This document shows positions 51,991 through 63,371 of a stretch of DNA of 64,000 nt, piece after piece. This stretch comes from Limnephilus marmoratus (lineage: Eukaryota > Arthropoda > Insecta > Trichoptera > Limnephilidae): NCBI GenBank assembly GCA_917880885.1, contig OU862928.1, forward strand, positions 38,986,962 through 39,050,961, given 5' to 3'. A model generated the notes under the pieces. That model did no database searches. It worked only from the letters and a program-made list of their open reading frames with translations, and was not told the origin of the DNA. Both the position numbers and the translations under genes were made by a program. The number at the start of each line of letters is the position of its first letter. Within the stretch, counting starts at the first letter, position 1.

Positions 51991-52756
51991 TTTCATTATT
52001 TATAAACTCTCAGGCTAGTTTGTTCACTTCTCAGACAACTCATATTGGTATAAAAATCGTTGTTGTATTAAAGTGAGAAATATGATATACCTAAACAGTG
52101 GTAGAAAAAGAAAACACTACGATCTATATTCTTTGAAACTTTGGAAATTTTTCATTAATTATTTTTAAGCGGAACAACAAAAAAGAGAGGAGAGCCATTG
52201 TTTAAACTTTTTTGATGTTTGCATGCAAAATTTTTATGTTTATTTCGAATTACAAAATTTGAAAGCATATTTAGAAAATATAGCCAAAGCCTGAAGGGTT
52301 TGAGTTTTCAAAATTGTCATGAAGTTGCACATTGTTGAGTTTTGGAATGCTGGTGGAGTGTGTTGGAGGAAGGGGTGGGAGGGAAAAGAGGGGTATATTT
52401 ATATACAGCTGGTCAAAATTGTATTCTCGTTTCAAAAACAAATAAAAAAACTCATGTTGCAAGCGGGAACTAATAAATCTATATTACATAAGGAGTCACC
52501 TGTCATTGAGGAATGTCTTTTTTGAGTTGAGCTTTCGTTTTCGAGTAAATGGAAATTTTTAGATCAAATTTTACAAAAAAAAGCTAGGTGTTAATATTAG
52601 CTGTATAATTTCGGTAAAAAATCGTTAAACCGAAGGACTGGCTCGAAAGGCTTAGATATATAAACCTTTTAGTTGCCGGTAAAATAAAAAATAAAAAAAA
52701 TACAATCCCCGTAAAATAATAGTCTATTTAAGAGACGTTCTTTGTTGTAAAATATA
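51991..52756. other. Intergenic sequence, nothing recognised
   Basis: No family resemblance or shared repeat was recognised. Confidence 0.35.
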
Positions 52757-52768
52757 ACTAACTAACCA

Positions 52769-53164
52769 TCATGCCGTTTCCCCGCAGGGGTAGGCAGAGA
52801 GGACGGACCGCCAAACAACTCGGTTTTGGCACACACTCTTTGCCTCACTCACATTCAAACATCGTCTCATACATTCTCTTCTATTTTTCTGACTTTTGAC
52901 ATGGCCCAACTCAAGTATCGGATTCACTTGATCGTGCCATGTCTTCCTCGGGCGTCCCCGAAATCTTCTACCATTCACATTCGCGTCATATATTCTTCTT
53001 ACACTACTTTCTTCGTTCGTTCGCTCTACATGCTCAAACCATCTGAGGGTCCCTTTCTTAATCATACACATTATGCTTACATCAGCCTTACATTCTTTGC
53101 GGATATCCACATTTCTCACACGATCATACATTGTTTTACCACACATACGTCTCAGGGATCTCAT
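52769..53164 (-). pseudogene. RTE-like LINE pol C-terminus
   Basis: 131 codons. Nearly the same protein as at 32200-32562; only the C-terminal region after RT is open. Confidence 0.8.
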
Positions 53165-53334
53165 TTCAACAGCATTCAGTTTACTTTCATCCTTCCTCTA
53201 CCAGTTCCATACCTCACTGTCATACATCAGGGTAGGTACCAGGACTCCATTGTGGACTGCTAGCTTCGCTTATTTTAAAAGTTTATTATTAGCGCCAACG
53301 GCATTCAGTCCACCATTAATGGAGTTACCGGCAT

Positions 53335-53628
53335 TCACCCTTCTTTTAATATCTCTATCAGCCTTCCCATCTCTCGTAAACATACTACCCAGATACACAA
53401 ATTCATCCACCTGCTCCAAGTATTCATCATTAACCCATTCTTCATACATACTTCGTTCATCCTTGACACGAGAGACTGTAGATCTTCCATACTGTTAGAA
53501 ATCAGCACCGCATCATCAGCATACAACAGGCAACAAACTTTCAGATTACTCAATTTCACGCCCAATCCCACCTCTTTCAATTCTTGCATACAATTATCCA
53601 TATATAGATTAAATAACCATGGTGACAT
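53335..53628 (-). pseudogene. RTE-like LINE reverse-transcriptase active-site fragment
   Basis: 97 codons with MSPWLFNLYMDN and LLYADDAVLIS, the RT domain around the catalytic YADD. Confidence 0.8.
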
Positions 53629-53814
53629 TACGCAGCCTTGCTTGACACCTTTCGTGATGTAAAACCACCCCTAAAATCACCGTTCACCCTAACACATGCA
53701 ACGTTTCCCTTGTACAGAGACGCAATTGCCTGTATGAGATTTGTATTCACTCCGTACTTGGACAACACCTTCCATAGCTTTTATAATTATAAATACAATT
53801 TAATTATATTAAAA

Positions 53815-54910
53815 TATAATTACAAGTATTAAATTATGATTACAAGTAAAGCATAGAAATAAATGACTTAAGTCCATTTGGAGATAAAAATACTGTCTCC
53901 ATTTTGTCTTACATAATATATGGGAGTGTTTGTGGCGAGCGGACGGGAGGCCTGACTTTATGTTTTATACCAGTCTGGCGTTTTATTCCGAGATGAACGA
54001 AATTTTGCACGCCGAGATTTAAAATATGAGGAAAATCGTGGAAGAAGAAGAAAATAATAAAAATCTAAACGAAAAATGAAAAATATCAAGGCACAGAAAT
54101 ATTAAAAGATAATGGTCACAGCTGGGACTTGAACCCAGGAGCACTTGGCTAACTAACGCTTTAAGCTATTCAGTTAACGAGACCTCTGATTTCGGAGTCA
54201 ATCCCATACTTCAAATTTCAATTATAACAATATTATGTTCAATTAATTTTTTCTCATATGATGGTGTATTTCTCAATTGGAAACAATTTAAAAAAGGTAG
54301 GAGATAACAAAAAAACATTTTGGGTATAAATAACCTCGACGACCTCCGTAGTCCAGTGGCTAAGACTCTTGACTCACATTCCGGAGGTCGCGGGTTCGAA
54401 CCCGGCTTGCGCAAATAAATTTTATTTGATTATTTTTTTTTTTCACAATTAATTCATTAAAAATAATATATAGTATATTTGCGGCATGTTCCAGAGTGGA
54501 AGATACTATTAGTATCGCCCTGGTGTAAGACCACCATTCAGAATTGAAACGTTGCTTGAAAATGGCTTTAGCCGTGTTTAGTGACCAAATCTGAATCGCC
54601 AGGTACTTCCCAACCTTCCTCTTCCCCACCTCCTTCCCCTCCCCACTACCTTCAGCCTCACAACATACCCCAATTGGGGATGCCATAGTCTCACTGGCTC
54701 CAGACGGGAGCAGTTAAGATTCTTGTGCGGTATTCACAGAAAAAAAAAAAAAAACCATCAAAAGTTATTTTTAAAAAAATTGTTAAAAAAAAGGAAAATT
54801 ACTTGCTCACATCTGATTTCGAAAAATATACGTTAAGTTCGGGCAATGCCGGGGACTCCAGCAAGTATGTCTCGAAGCCAAAAAAGTATTGTTTCTAAAT
54901 TTTTCTTATA
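53815..54910 (-). repeat. SINE-B / composite repeat, copy 2, interrupted by SINE-A
   Basis: Aligns with 34605-35300 on both sides of 54338-54745 (up to gggcaatgccggggactcc). B-box inverse tgggacttgaacccagga at 54124-54141. Confidence 0.6.
54338..54745 (+). repeat. SINE-A copy, plus orientation
   Basis: tRNA-like head 54342-54412 (A box TAGTCCAGTGGCTAAG, B box GGGTTCGAACCC), then the SINE-A body and a gtattcacag-A(n) tail. Inserted into the SINE-B composite repeat. Confidence 0.75.
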
Positions 54911-55127
54911 AAATAAATCATAACACAATTTAAATATGTAATTATATTATTCATCCAAAGAAACATCCATATCTCTATGACAATTCTTAAAAAAAATGTT
55001 CACACTTTCTTTACAGATTATTACCATTATTACCACTAACCGGAAACGGAACGTACAAAAAAAATAAAAACAGATCAAAAGCACAACGGCTGAGTTAAAA
55101 TTCGACTATGTTACGCTCAGTCAAAAA

Positions 55128-55545
55128 TATCGCACAAGAGTCCCAACTGCTCCCGCCTGGAGCAAGTGAGACTATGACATCCCCAATTGGAGAATGTTTT
55201 GAGACTTAAGGCGGTGGACAGGGGATGGAGATGGGGAAGAGGTAGGTGGGGAAGTACGTTGGAATTCAGATCTGGTCACCAAACACGGCTTAAGCCATTT
55301 CAAGCAAATTTTCAATTTTGAATGGTGTCTGAAATGTTGAAATGGTCTTTCACCAGGGCGATATGCTGAGAGTATTTTCCACTCTGGAACGTATCGCAAA
55401 TATACTGCAAATTATTTTTAATTAAATAATTGTGAAATAACATTAATTAATAAAATAAAATTTATTAGCACGCTGGGATTTGAACCAGCAACTTTTGGTT
55501 TGCTGGACGAGAGCTTTTCCATTCGACCACGGAGGCCGTGATAAA
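55128..55545 (-). repeat. SINE-A copy, minus orientation
   Basis: The head is at 55475-55543 on the minus strand (GGCCTCCGTGGTCGAATGG, GCTGGTTCAAATCCCAGC), with the body as in 17165 and 54338. Confidence 0.75.
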
Positions 55546-55959
55546 ATGTTGAAATAAAAATTACATTTTATAACTCATTAGATTACACCTCACGGAGGAA
55601 AAGTAAGAAAAATACTGCGCCGTCCAAGGCGTTAAAAAAAAACATCAGTAAAAAGAAAAAAATGTTAAGGCTTTTCACTAAATTAGCCGTTGGGACTCAT
55701 GTGCAGAATTAAATAAAATCTAGTCATTAGATTGCAGGTCACGGAGAAAAAAAATTGTAAAAAGACTGCGCCCGGGTGAGTTCGTGGCTCATGTGTCACC
55801 CGCTATCATCTTTTGGTTTTGATTTCGGTTTCGGCCAAAACTGAAACAGACACCTAAGATTCGGTTTTGGTTTCGGTTTCGGTAGAAAGTAATGTTTCGG
55901 TCGGACACTACTGAATTCCCAACATCCTGACCTAATCTACATTTTTTTCAATCTCTTTG
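55546..55959. other. Intergenic sequence with ggtttcggttt repeats
   Basis: 55815-55900 holds several degenerate cggtttcggtttcgg units and a partial duplication of catttagatt-a-cacctcacgg (55580 and 55730). Nothing coding. Confidence 0.4.
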
Positions 55960-56160
55960 GGTACCGCTGCCCCGGGAACCTTTATTGGATAACCAACACC
56001 TCTGCCATAGGTCACCCCAAGTGGTTCGCAACGTTTGGTGATTTAGCAGGGGTGCCCGGATCCATGGGGTGAGGTTTGTCTAGGCCTTGGAGGCGGATGA
56101 CCTGAACCCCTGATTCCTACCCACCCCTTAAACCCTTTTCCTTCCCAGAAATCACCACTC
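55960..56160 (-). repeat. Repeat beta, partial
   Basis: taccgctgccccgggaacc, ataggtcaccccaagtggttcgc and ccttggaggcggatgacc match the inverse of the family. Confidence 0.6.
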
Positions 56161-57790
56161 CTTCCTCTCCATGTATCGCCGAGGTGGTGTCACTTCCGGA
56201 GAAGCTATGGAGAAAGAGAATCGTTTTGGCGATTGGAAGCTGTTAAAGTTGTCGCACCGAAAACAATTCGATCTCCACATTCCCACGGCCTGGCTTCGTG
56301 GAGTACATATTGATTGTTGTTGGTGTAAATCCAATGAGGAAAACTATCAAGTCCACATCCTCCCCAACTATTGCTGCAGTTGGATGTACAGCAGCTGCAT
56401 CCAACCCACACCTCACAATAGTGCTGTCAGCATCCCCTGTAGCAACAGTTGTTTCAATATCGGTTGCTGACATTTTCTCGCTGAGCAAGTGAATCAGTCT
56501 TGTTTTGTTACTATCATTAGCAAAAAAAGGCTCTTGTTCAACTATGATGGTCGAGCTTTCATGAAAGTTGATGTCAACAGAAGTTTTTGTGAGCCCTCTT
56601 CTGCTCCGCTCGTTTTGTGCTGTTGACATCACAATAACCATCAAAAACCACCGTACACAATTCACTGTAATGTTTTTGTACGTGGGCAGTGTACTGATGA
56701 CAAATTGAAGAAATGTAGGACCGTTTCTTTTTCTTGCGGTGGAGAAGGAAACCATTATCTACCGCATTGGTGCTCTAGGTAAGATCGAGAGTTGCGTTGT
56801 CCTCTACAGCAAAACATCGTAGAGGGTTGATTTTTCCTTTTCGCATTCCTCCCTCGCTGAGCGGAGCCAGGAGTACGGATTTGATTCATTTGTCAAAAGC
56901 TTTGCTACATCTTTGTCGTTCTTTTTAGCTATGAAAGTTCTTTGGAAAATTGTCAGAGGGTTAAAAGTAACTTTCTCACCATTGATTTTAATGGTGCTGC
57001 TCATACTGGCTATTGTCAAAACAACATTCTATCTAGATTGTTTCATGTCACCAAATTTGGTGCCAATGAAACTTTGCATTGTTTTGATTCCAATATCCAA
57101 GGCTTATTGGCAGTTTATTTTGGAATTTCCCAGGATGCCCACTGTCAGCGACATTAGCGAACCGAACTTTGGAATAGGGGGATGGTCATTGACCCATTCG
57201 TGAATCTTAGCTCGATCTCGCGAATCTCTCGTTTGCCGTGATAACCGGAAATCAACGTGCTGCTCTTCAGTTGCAAAAACCACTTCAGCAAACTCCGTCA
57301 ATGACGTGCATTTGGCGGTGCCCCCGGGTGACCCACAAACCCACTTGGCGAGTACAGAATCAGTAATTCCTCTTCCTCGCGTCAGACCACCTAACCTCTT
57401 CATGGAGCGCATAAGTGTTTGTTCTATGACCACATCCGATCACATACTTGCCCAAGGTGTACCTGTGCGATTAATAGTGAAGTACCAATTTTTTGCAAAC
57501 TCCTTGTACGCCTCCGGATGGCTAGCTTTTAGTTGTTTCATATCTTGCACGTAGAGATGGACACATTTTGGATACTGGAAGTGCTCACTCGCATGGAAGA
57601 ATCTGCTATAGACACGCCAAATAGCACTCCCAAACACCAATACACTCGAAATCAATGAACGTCTTCATCAGGGTTACCATGTGGAAGTATCTACTAAACC
57701 CACAAAGCAGTGGTAGGCCCATATCCTTGAGGGATTCCAGATGATTCCGAAATTTAGTCAAAGCTGACACCAAGGAAACTCTTCAACTTT
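56160..57790 (-). pseudogene. Broken gene of a widespread repeat-associated nuclease-like (XPG/PIN-like) protein family
   Basis: Minus-strand pieces in order: SEHFQYPK..HLYVQDMKQLKASHPEAYKEF (57440-57655), VIEQTLMRSMKRLGGLTRGRGIT (57104-57433), WLRSAREECEKEK (56804-57019), FFANDSNKTRLIHLL..GDADSTIVRC..GEDVDLIVFL (56243-56755), then FLHSFSGSDTTSA in another frame (56165-56215). I know this motif set from multicopy 'uncharacterized' arthropod proteins. GDAD and GEDxDL resemble acidic metal-site motifs of FEN/XPG-type nucleases. At least four frame breaks. Whether the family is itself mobile is not settled here. Confidence 0.65.
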
Positions 57791-58406
57791 GTCTGGAGTA
57801 AGTTCCTCCATGCTGGTAAGCATAGTCAAGATCTCTCTCTTCTCTTCCATTTCTCTTTCATTCAGTTACTTTTTTGTTTCTAAATACCTATCTGTGAACA
57901 TTAATAATTGGTCTTTTTTTTGTTATCCTCTTATGTATGTTATATTATTAAGACTGTTTATGTTCCTTAAATAAATAAATAAATTTCATTTTTAACAATA
58001 AAAATTAAATTTTTAACAATAAAACTTTCATTTTTAACAACACAACTGTTATTTTTTTTAAAATTTGATATTTTCTCCCCTCCAAATCTCCTTAAACATC
58101 GATCCTAACAAAAAAATTTTAAAGAACCTTTTTTATAGAGAATTTTATATAAATAATTTAGTTTGTAAATATTTTTTCACCAGAGGCAGTAGTTTTCGAG
58201 TTATCAATGAAAAACTGAAAAAAGGGACCTTTAGATACCCCCCCCCCCCCCCCACCTTTATCTCCACCATTACCCCCACCCCCCGATATTTTTAGCATGT
58301 TTTTAAGGACACCTTCCCCTACAACTGTGCCAAAATTGGCTTCTACACGAATTATTTCCGCTATTCGAGCTTCGTTGCCTGGACTCAATCTATCTAAATA
58401 ATGTAA
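57791..58406. other. Low-complexity AT-rich sequence with C-run
   Basis: Includes tttttaacaataaaa repeats, a C15 run near 58238 and (TAAA)n near 57970. Nothing coding. Confidence 0.4.
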
Positions 58407-58929
58407 TCTAAATAAATAAAAATGAATCGCCGAAATGTATGTACAGTGTAACTTCCAAACGACTGCACCAAATTGGATATTTTTTTTTTCGGTGTTCGTT
58501 ATTGTCAGGACAAGGTTTGTATATAACTACTGCTGAGCTCTGGCATTATGAAATTTGATAAAAAAATGCAATAGGTGGCGCACGAGCTGTTTAAAATCTG
58601 AATGTACCGGGACTGAATGTATGGAATGCGGAGAGGGGGAGCGGGGAAAGGACCTGGGGTAGAGGTTTGCGGGAGGGGAAAGTGAGGGGAACCCGGGAGG
58701 GGGGAGGGGAACCTAGGAGGGGGGAGGAGAACTCAGGAGGGGGGTTCGTGGGACGGGGGAAGAGTGGGAGTGGAGTGAGGAGAGGAAAGGTGGAGTGGGA
58801 ACGTGAGAGAGGAAGGGGACGCGGGAGAGGAAGGGGAGGCGGAAGGGAAACGGTACGAATGGGAAAGGAAAAGCAGGGAGAAACAATTTTTCTATTAAAT
58901 TGCATAGCAACGCATGCCGGGAACCAGTT
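58407..58929 (+). mobile_element. Helitron with polypurine interior, copy 1
   Basis: 5' TCTAAATAAATAAAAATGAATCGCCG after A, and a 3' end gcatgccgggaaccagttat that has lost CTAG. The interior 58622-58880 is almost all G and A. Same family as 62475-63189. Confidence 0.6.
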
Positions 58930-59299
58930 ATGTTTTATATATTGACAGCTTATCTGACATTCAAGAAGCTGCGGTCAGAACATTTCCTATCTATTGTAAA
59001 CCGTGCTTGCAAAAATTGATAACTGACCATAGATGACGGATTTAGATAATATTATGTTATTGATATGTGGTTTTATCAATCATCCGTGCTAGACAGACCT
59101 CCTGAAAGGAGCATTGAAAGATTTAAATTCGTTATTTGGTCGTCAATTTGAGAAACGCGTAGGAATTCTTATTCCCTTCATTAATGATGAGTGATATTGC
59201 AAACACGCAAAAGGGAGTTAGGTCTGCGCTAGCGGTAGCATTATTTTATATGAAAACAGTAGTAACTCCGTGGCACTAAGTACCTGCTAAAGCTATCTA
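58930..59299. other. Intergenic sequence, nothing recognised
   Basis: No coding, repeat or RNA signal was recognised. Confidence 0.35.
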
Positions 59300-59690
59300 C
59301 AGGTTGGCGCAAAATGACCTTTATGATTTTTCACACAATTTTAATCAATTTTTGACAAAAACGTGAAAGATTACGCGACTATTCTCTGTTTCGCAAAAAT
59401 CTTGGCTTTCCAATATTTTTTTCGTAACATTTAGCAAAATTTCTGGTGTTATGGTATAAATGTCATTGCGAATATTGGTTTTCAAAAAGGATCAAGAATC
59501 CTTTCGGATGTTAGATACACGACACCAAACAGTACATTGTCACTGATGATTAGACTCTTGCATTTACCGCAGTCCATATCCTGCAGTTTTTGATTTTTAA
59601 CAAAGCCAAAATTGGAAATGAGTTTCATCGCTTAACACCAAATCGTCGATGAAATCGGGATTTTGCTTTGCTGGTTTTAAAAATAAAATT
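59300..59690 (-). pseudogene. Tc1/mariner-like transposase fragment
   Basis: Minus strand, with frameshifts: FIDDLVLSDETHF (first catalytic Asp region, usually SDEAHF), GFVKNQ-NCRIW, VLFGVVYLTSERILDPFFEN and NIRNDIYTITPEILLNVT. This is the order seen in insect Tc1/mariner-type transposases. The DNA-binding half and the last acidic residue region are absent, and no TIRs were found. Confidence 0.6.
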
Positions 59691-59789
59691 GAATTATTTT
59701 TGTTCGTTGTTCAGTTTTGAATCATTTCATAATAAATGCCGCAAATGTCTTGTTAAGCAAAATTAAGACAACAGTAAGTGATGACTGGT

Positions 59790-60440
59790 TTTGAAAGAGA
59801 CAGTACGAAAACAGTGTGCAAGATAGTTGTGAATGATGAATACTTGGAGTAGGAGGATGAATTTATATATTTAGGAAGTATGTTTTACAAGAGATGGGAA
59901 GGCTGATAGAGATTTTGAAAGAAGAGTAAATGCAGGTAACTCCATTAATGGAGAACTGAATGCTAACAACAAAAAAACTGTCCAAAGAAGCGAAGCTAGC
60001 AGTTCACAATGAAATGATGGTACCTACCCTGATGTATGGCAGTGAGGCATGTAACTAGCAGAGGAAGGATAAAAGTAGACTGAATGCTGTAAAAAATAAG
60101 ATCCCTGAGGCTCATGTATGGTAAAACCACGTATGATCGTGTGAAAAATGTGGAGATCGATGAAAAACGCAAGGCTGTTGCATGCGTAATGTACCTATAA
60201 GATTAAGAAAGGTACTCTCAGATGGTTAAGATATGTAGAGCGAATGAATGAGAAAGGATTGTAATACGACGCAAATGTGAATGGTAGAAGAAGTCGAGGA
60301 CGCCCGAGGAAGACATGGCACGTACAAGTGAATCAAATAATTGAGTCGGGTCATTTCATAAGTCAGAATAATAGGAGAGAATGTAGGAGATAATGTATGA
60401 ATGTTAATATGGCAAAGAGTGTGTGCAATGATGTTTAGTT
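59790..60440 (+). pseudogene. RTE-like LINE 3' fragment, plus orientation
   Basis: With stops and frameshifts it reads EDEFIYLGSMF..G, MVPTLMYGSEA, KIRSLRLMYGKTTYDRVKNVEI and GRRSRGRPRKTWHVQV, the same family as 52757-53782 but decayed. Confidence 0.7.
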
Positions 60441-60509
60441 AAGATACCAAAAAACATATTGAAATAAAAAACGTTATAATGAATTTAAAGGTAATTTAGC
60501 GCCACCCTT

Positions 60510-60610
60510 TTAAGGTAGCGGCTATAAGCTATAAGGTATCAGCTATAAACTATAAGGTACCAACTGGAAGGTATAAGGTTCCAGATATAAGCTGGCTACC
60601 AGCTGGAAGG
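60510..60610. repeat. Degenerate short tandem repeat
   Basis: gctataagctataaggtatca, agctataaactataaggtacc and ggaaggtataaggttcc repeat with a period of roughly 20-25 bp. Confidence 0.5.
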
Positions 60611-60800
60611 CCCTTTGAGCGTTTCGCCGGTCGCTGGCCAGCATCAAGCGCGATGGACTTGGTGTAACTAAGCTCTTTGACGGGCGGGACACTATCCATT
60701 TTTGAAGAGGATATTAACTAACAACTAACTGTATCATCATTTCCCCGCATGGGTAGGCGAAGATAAAGGACCGCTAAATAACTCAAGTCTTACCACACAC

Positions 60801-61003
60801 AATGCTAAAAAATTGCCATTTAGCACCAAAAACGTCCAAAATGGTTATTAACTGCCATCTAGCGCTAAAATAATCAAAATACATCAAAATGCTGAAAAAT
60901 GGCCATTTATCGCCCAAACCGTCCAAAATGGTTATATACAGCCATCTAGCGCTAAAGTCGTCAAAAACCTCAAAATACTGAAAAATTACCATTTAGCGAC
61001 GTT
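60801..61003. repeat. 86-87-bp tandem repeat, 2.3 units
   Basis: Units start at 60801, 60888 and 60974 (aatgctgaaaaat.gccattta..gcg). Each contains ccgtccaaaatggttat and gccatctagcgctaaa. Confidence 0.7.
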
Positions 61004-61322
61004 CACATTCACAGTTCGTCTCGTACACATCCATCCTGGTAAGGCCCGACTCAAGTGTTTGGTTCACTTGTTATCCTTAACTTCTTCTACTATTCTATTT
61101 CTTCCTTCATTTGCTGTATATTTTCAAACCGTCTATGCATCCATTTCTGTTTCTTTGTCATTATTCTAACATAAACCTTGCATTCTTTGCGAATCTCCAC
61201 ATTTTCACACCGTCAAACACGGTTTTACCACGCATAGGATAGTTTCCAGGATCTCATTTTTACAGGATTCAGTCTACTTTGCTTTCCTCGGCCAATTCCA
61301 TGCCTCACTGCTTTATATAAGG

Positions 61323-62054
61323 TGTTAGCGGACCTAAATGGGGGTCCCTACATTCTGCCGATAGACTAGCTCAGGTTTTAGTCAGCAGAGCGGGAGAGGC
61401 CCTCACCACCAGGGTGGTAGGATCTGTGAGGCGTGTGTGGGTCTTTCCTGAAATAAAGCTCAAATTTCTACGGGCTAGGAGAAGGCAGTGAAACCAGTAA
61501 TCAGGGTAAACATCAGTTATATTGGGTGAAACACTTGCGTAAACACAATATCACAATAATGCGTATATAGTAATTCAGGGTAGCAACAACAGTTATATCT
61601 AAAAAGGAGGAATCTGTCTCTATAATCTCTCTGGAAGGGCTATTTATCTCCGCGGTGAATTTACTGCGAACACACGCAAATAAGGGGGAAAACAGCTTGG
61701 ATACTTATAGTGAGCGTTTGGACTCCTGTATCTTCCGTGTCGGGAAAGAGTTCGGCCATTCTTGGTGTCGCAGTGTAACACTTAGCAAAACACGTTCCAT
61801 TGTTTTCCGCGTGGAAACTTCTAGAATGAGCGCGGAACGGTCCCCACGCCATGCGTGCTTACTAGACCAGGAGCTACGGGTAAGTGGCGGTTGGTGGCTC
61901 GCTGCCGACGGTGGCTTGTTTGGGTTCCGCCGCCGGTAGCGCGCCGGGAAGCTAGCGGAGAGGGGGCGAAACTGTAGTTTGCGCAGTGGCGTGCTCTACA
62001 ACTTGGGAGGAGGGGGCCGAGTAATTTGCAGGGGCGTATTTGTGTATCGTAACA
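61323..62054. mobile_element. Solo LTR (732 bp) with 4-bp target duplication
   Basis: TGTTAGCGGACC..GTATCGTAACA (TG..CA, short inverted ends TGTTA/TAACA), flanked by aagg (61319-61322, 62055-62058). It interrupts the RTE relic exactly. AATAAA at 61452-61457 is compatible with plus orientation, but that is weak. The 61655-61939 open frame lies inside and is not a gene. Confidence 0.75.
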
Positions 62055-62273
62055 AAGGGTTGGTATAGGAACAGCATTGTGGACTGCCAGCTTTGCTTCT
62101 TTGGATAATTTAAGTGGATTATTATTTAAATAAACTGCTGGAAGAATGAAATAGAGTGGAGAAAAGAGATACGGGGTGGAGTCTATCAATGGCTCCATAG
62201 TTCCCATATTGCAGCTATATCACCTTGCAAATAATTTTTAACAAAATAAAACATTTTTTTCAACAACCGTATA

Positions 62274-63371
62274 TCTTTACATAGTATAAATCAAAGTCGC
62301 TCCCGCTGTCTGTATGCCTAGATCTTTTAAACTACGCAACTGTTTTGCGGTTTTCACCAATAGATAGAGTGATTCATGAGGAAGGTTTAGATTTATAATT
62401 TTCAAGGTTTTGTGTAAATTGGTTGAAATATATAATATATAAAGGGAGAGGGTGTGTAAATTGGTTGTGATATATCTATAATATAAAAATGAATCGCTAA
62501 ATGTGTTGGTAAGCGCAAATCTCGAGATCAGCTGAACCGATTTCGCTAATTCTTTTGTTAGAATATTCCTTGAAGTACGAAGATGGTTCTTACAGAGAGA
62601 AAAATTAAGAAAATTGGGCAGAAAATTGGATAATTTCAGAAAACCCGCACGTTTGACAGTTCGCGTGTTGGAGAATGACATTTCGCAAAACAATAAAATT
62701 GTTAAATCAGAATTCTATTTTTGAAAATCAAGTTGATAAATTTATTTAAAGTGGGTACTCCACTAATAGTTTGAATCGAATCAAGAATTTTAGATATTTT
62801 AAATACGTACCTATGTTAGGTACCAAATTTAATATATATGAAAAATGGAATAAAAATTGTAAAAGGTGGCACGCGGGCTGTTTAAAAACTAAATGTAGTG
62901 GGATTGAATATATGGAACGTGGGAGGACGGTTGGCGGGACGAGAGAGCGGGAAAGGGACGTGTGAGGGGGGAGGGGAACTCGAGAGGGAGGTTCGCGGGA
63001 CGGGGGAAGGGGGGGGGGAGTGGAGTGGGGAGAGGGAAGGTGAAGGTGACGGAGTGGGAACGCGAGAGGGGAAGAGGACGCAGGAGAAGAAGGTGAGGCG
63101 GAAGGGGAACGGGACGAATGGAAAAGGACACTCAGGGAGAAACAATTTCTATATTAAATGGCATTGCAACGCATGCCGGGACCAGCTAGTAATATATAAA
63201 GGGAGCGAGCTTGCAAGTGGCCAGCGGGCTGCGGGCTGGCAAGCGGGCGGTGTGGATTTGATATGTATGCAAATTAACAGATGGCGTTGGTTATAAATGT
63301 TGGGTAATGGCGTTGTCAGTAGATGGCATTGTGTTTCGTTAGCCACAGCGACGTGTGACCGGGTCTACTAG
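62274..63371 (+). mobile_element. Outer Helitron, split by an inner Helitron
   Basis: TCTTTACATAGTATAAATC after A; ..gtgaccgggtctaCTAG before T. It shares ends with 15404-15555 and the ttttcaccaatagatagagtg segment with 14902-15403. Confidence 0.7.
62475..63189 (+). mobile_element. Inner Helitron with polypurine interior, copy 2
   Basis: TCTATAATATAAAAATGAATCGC after A; ..gcatgccgggaccagCTAG before T. 715 bp, G/A-rich 62930-63140. Inserted in the outer Helitron. Confidence 0.75.

Larger units (their letters stand above)
52757..53782 (-). mobile_element. RTE-like LINE, 5'-truncated copy
   Basis: Minus strand: RT part SKYGVNTNLIQAI.SLYKGN.., VMSPWLFNLYMDN, LLYADDAVLIS (53335-53780), then MRSLRRMCGKTMYDRVRN, TLRWFEHVE, RGRPRKTWHDQV (52769-53164). 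It ends with GTTAGTTAGTTA at the left. Frames are broken between the pieces. Confidence 0.85.
60717..62140 (-). pseudogene. RTE-like LINE, decayed, interrupted by a tandem repeat and a solo LTR
   Basis: The 3' end at 60717-60800 (aactaact.., atttccccgcatgggtaggc) continues at 61004-61322 (DNA parallel to 52850-53235) and 62059-62140 (ggttggtata..attgtggactgcc). It is split by 60801-61003 and 61323-62054. The combined left-to-right order matches 52757-53280. Confidence 0.7.

Noticed and set aside
52826..53498. Plus-strand ORFs rich in Ser/Thr/His
   Set aside because: Antisense shadows of the RTE-like pol on the minus strand.
58591..58945. Proline/serine- or glycine/arginine-rich proteins
   Set aside because: The frames arise from the polypurine Helitron core; the same happens at 62882-63145.
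61655..62207. Coding frames on both strands
   Set aside because: Mostly inside a 732-bp solo LTR; no domain and no splice logic.
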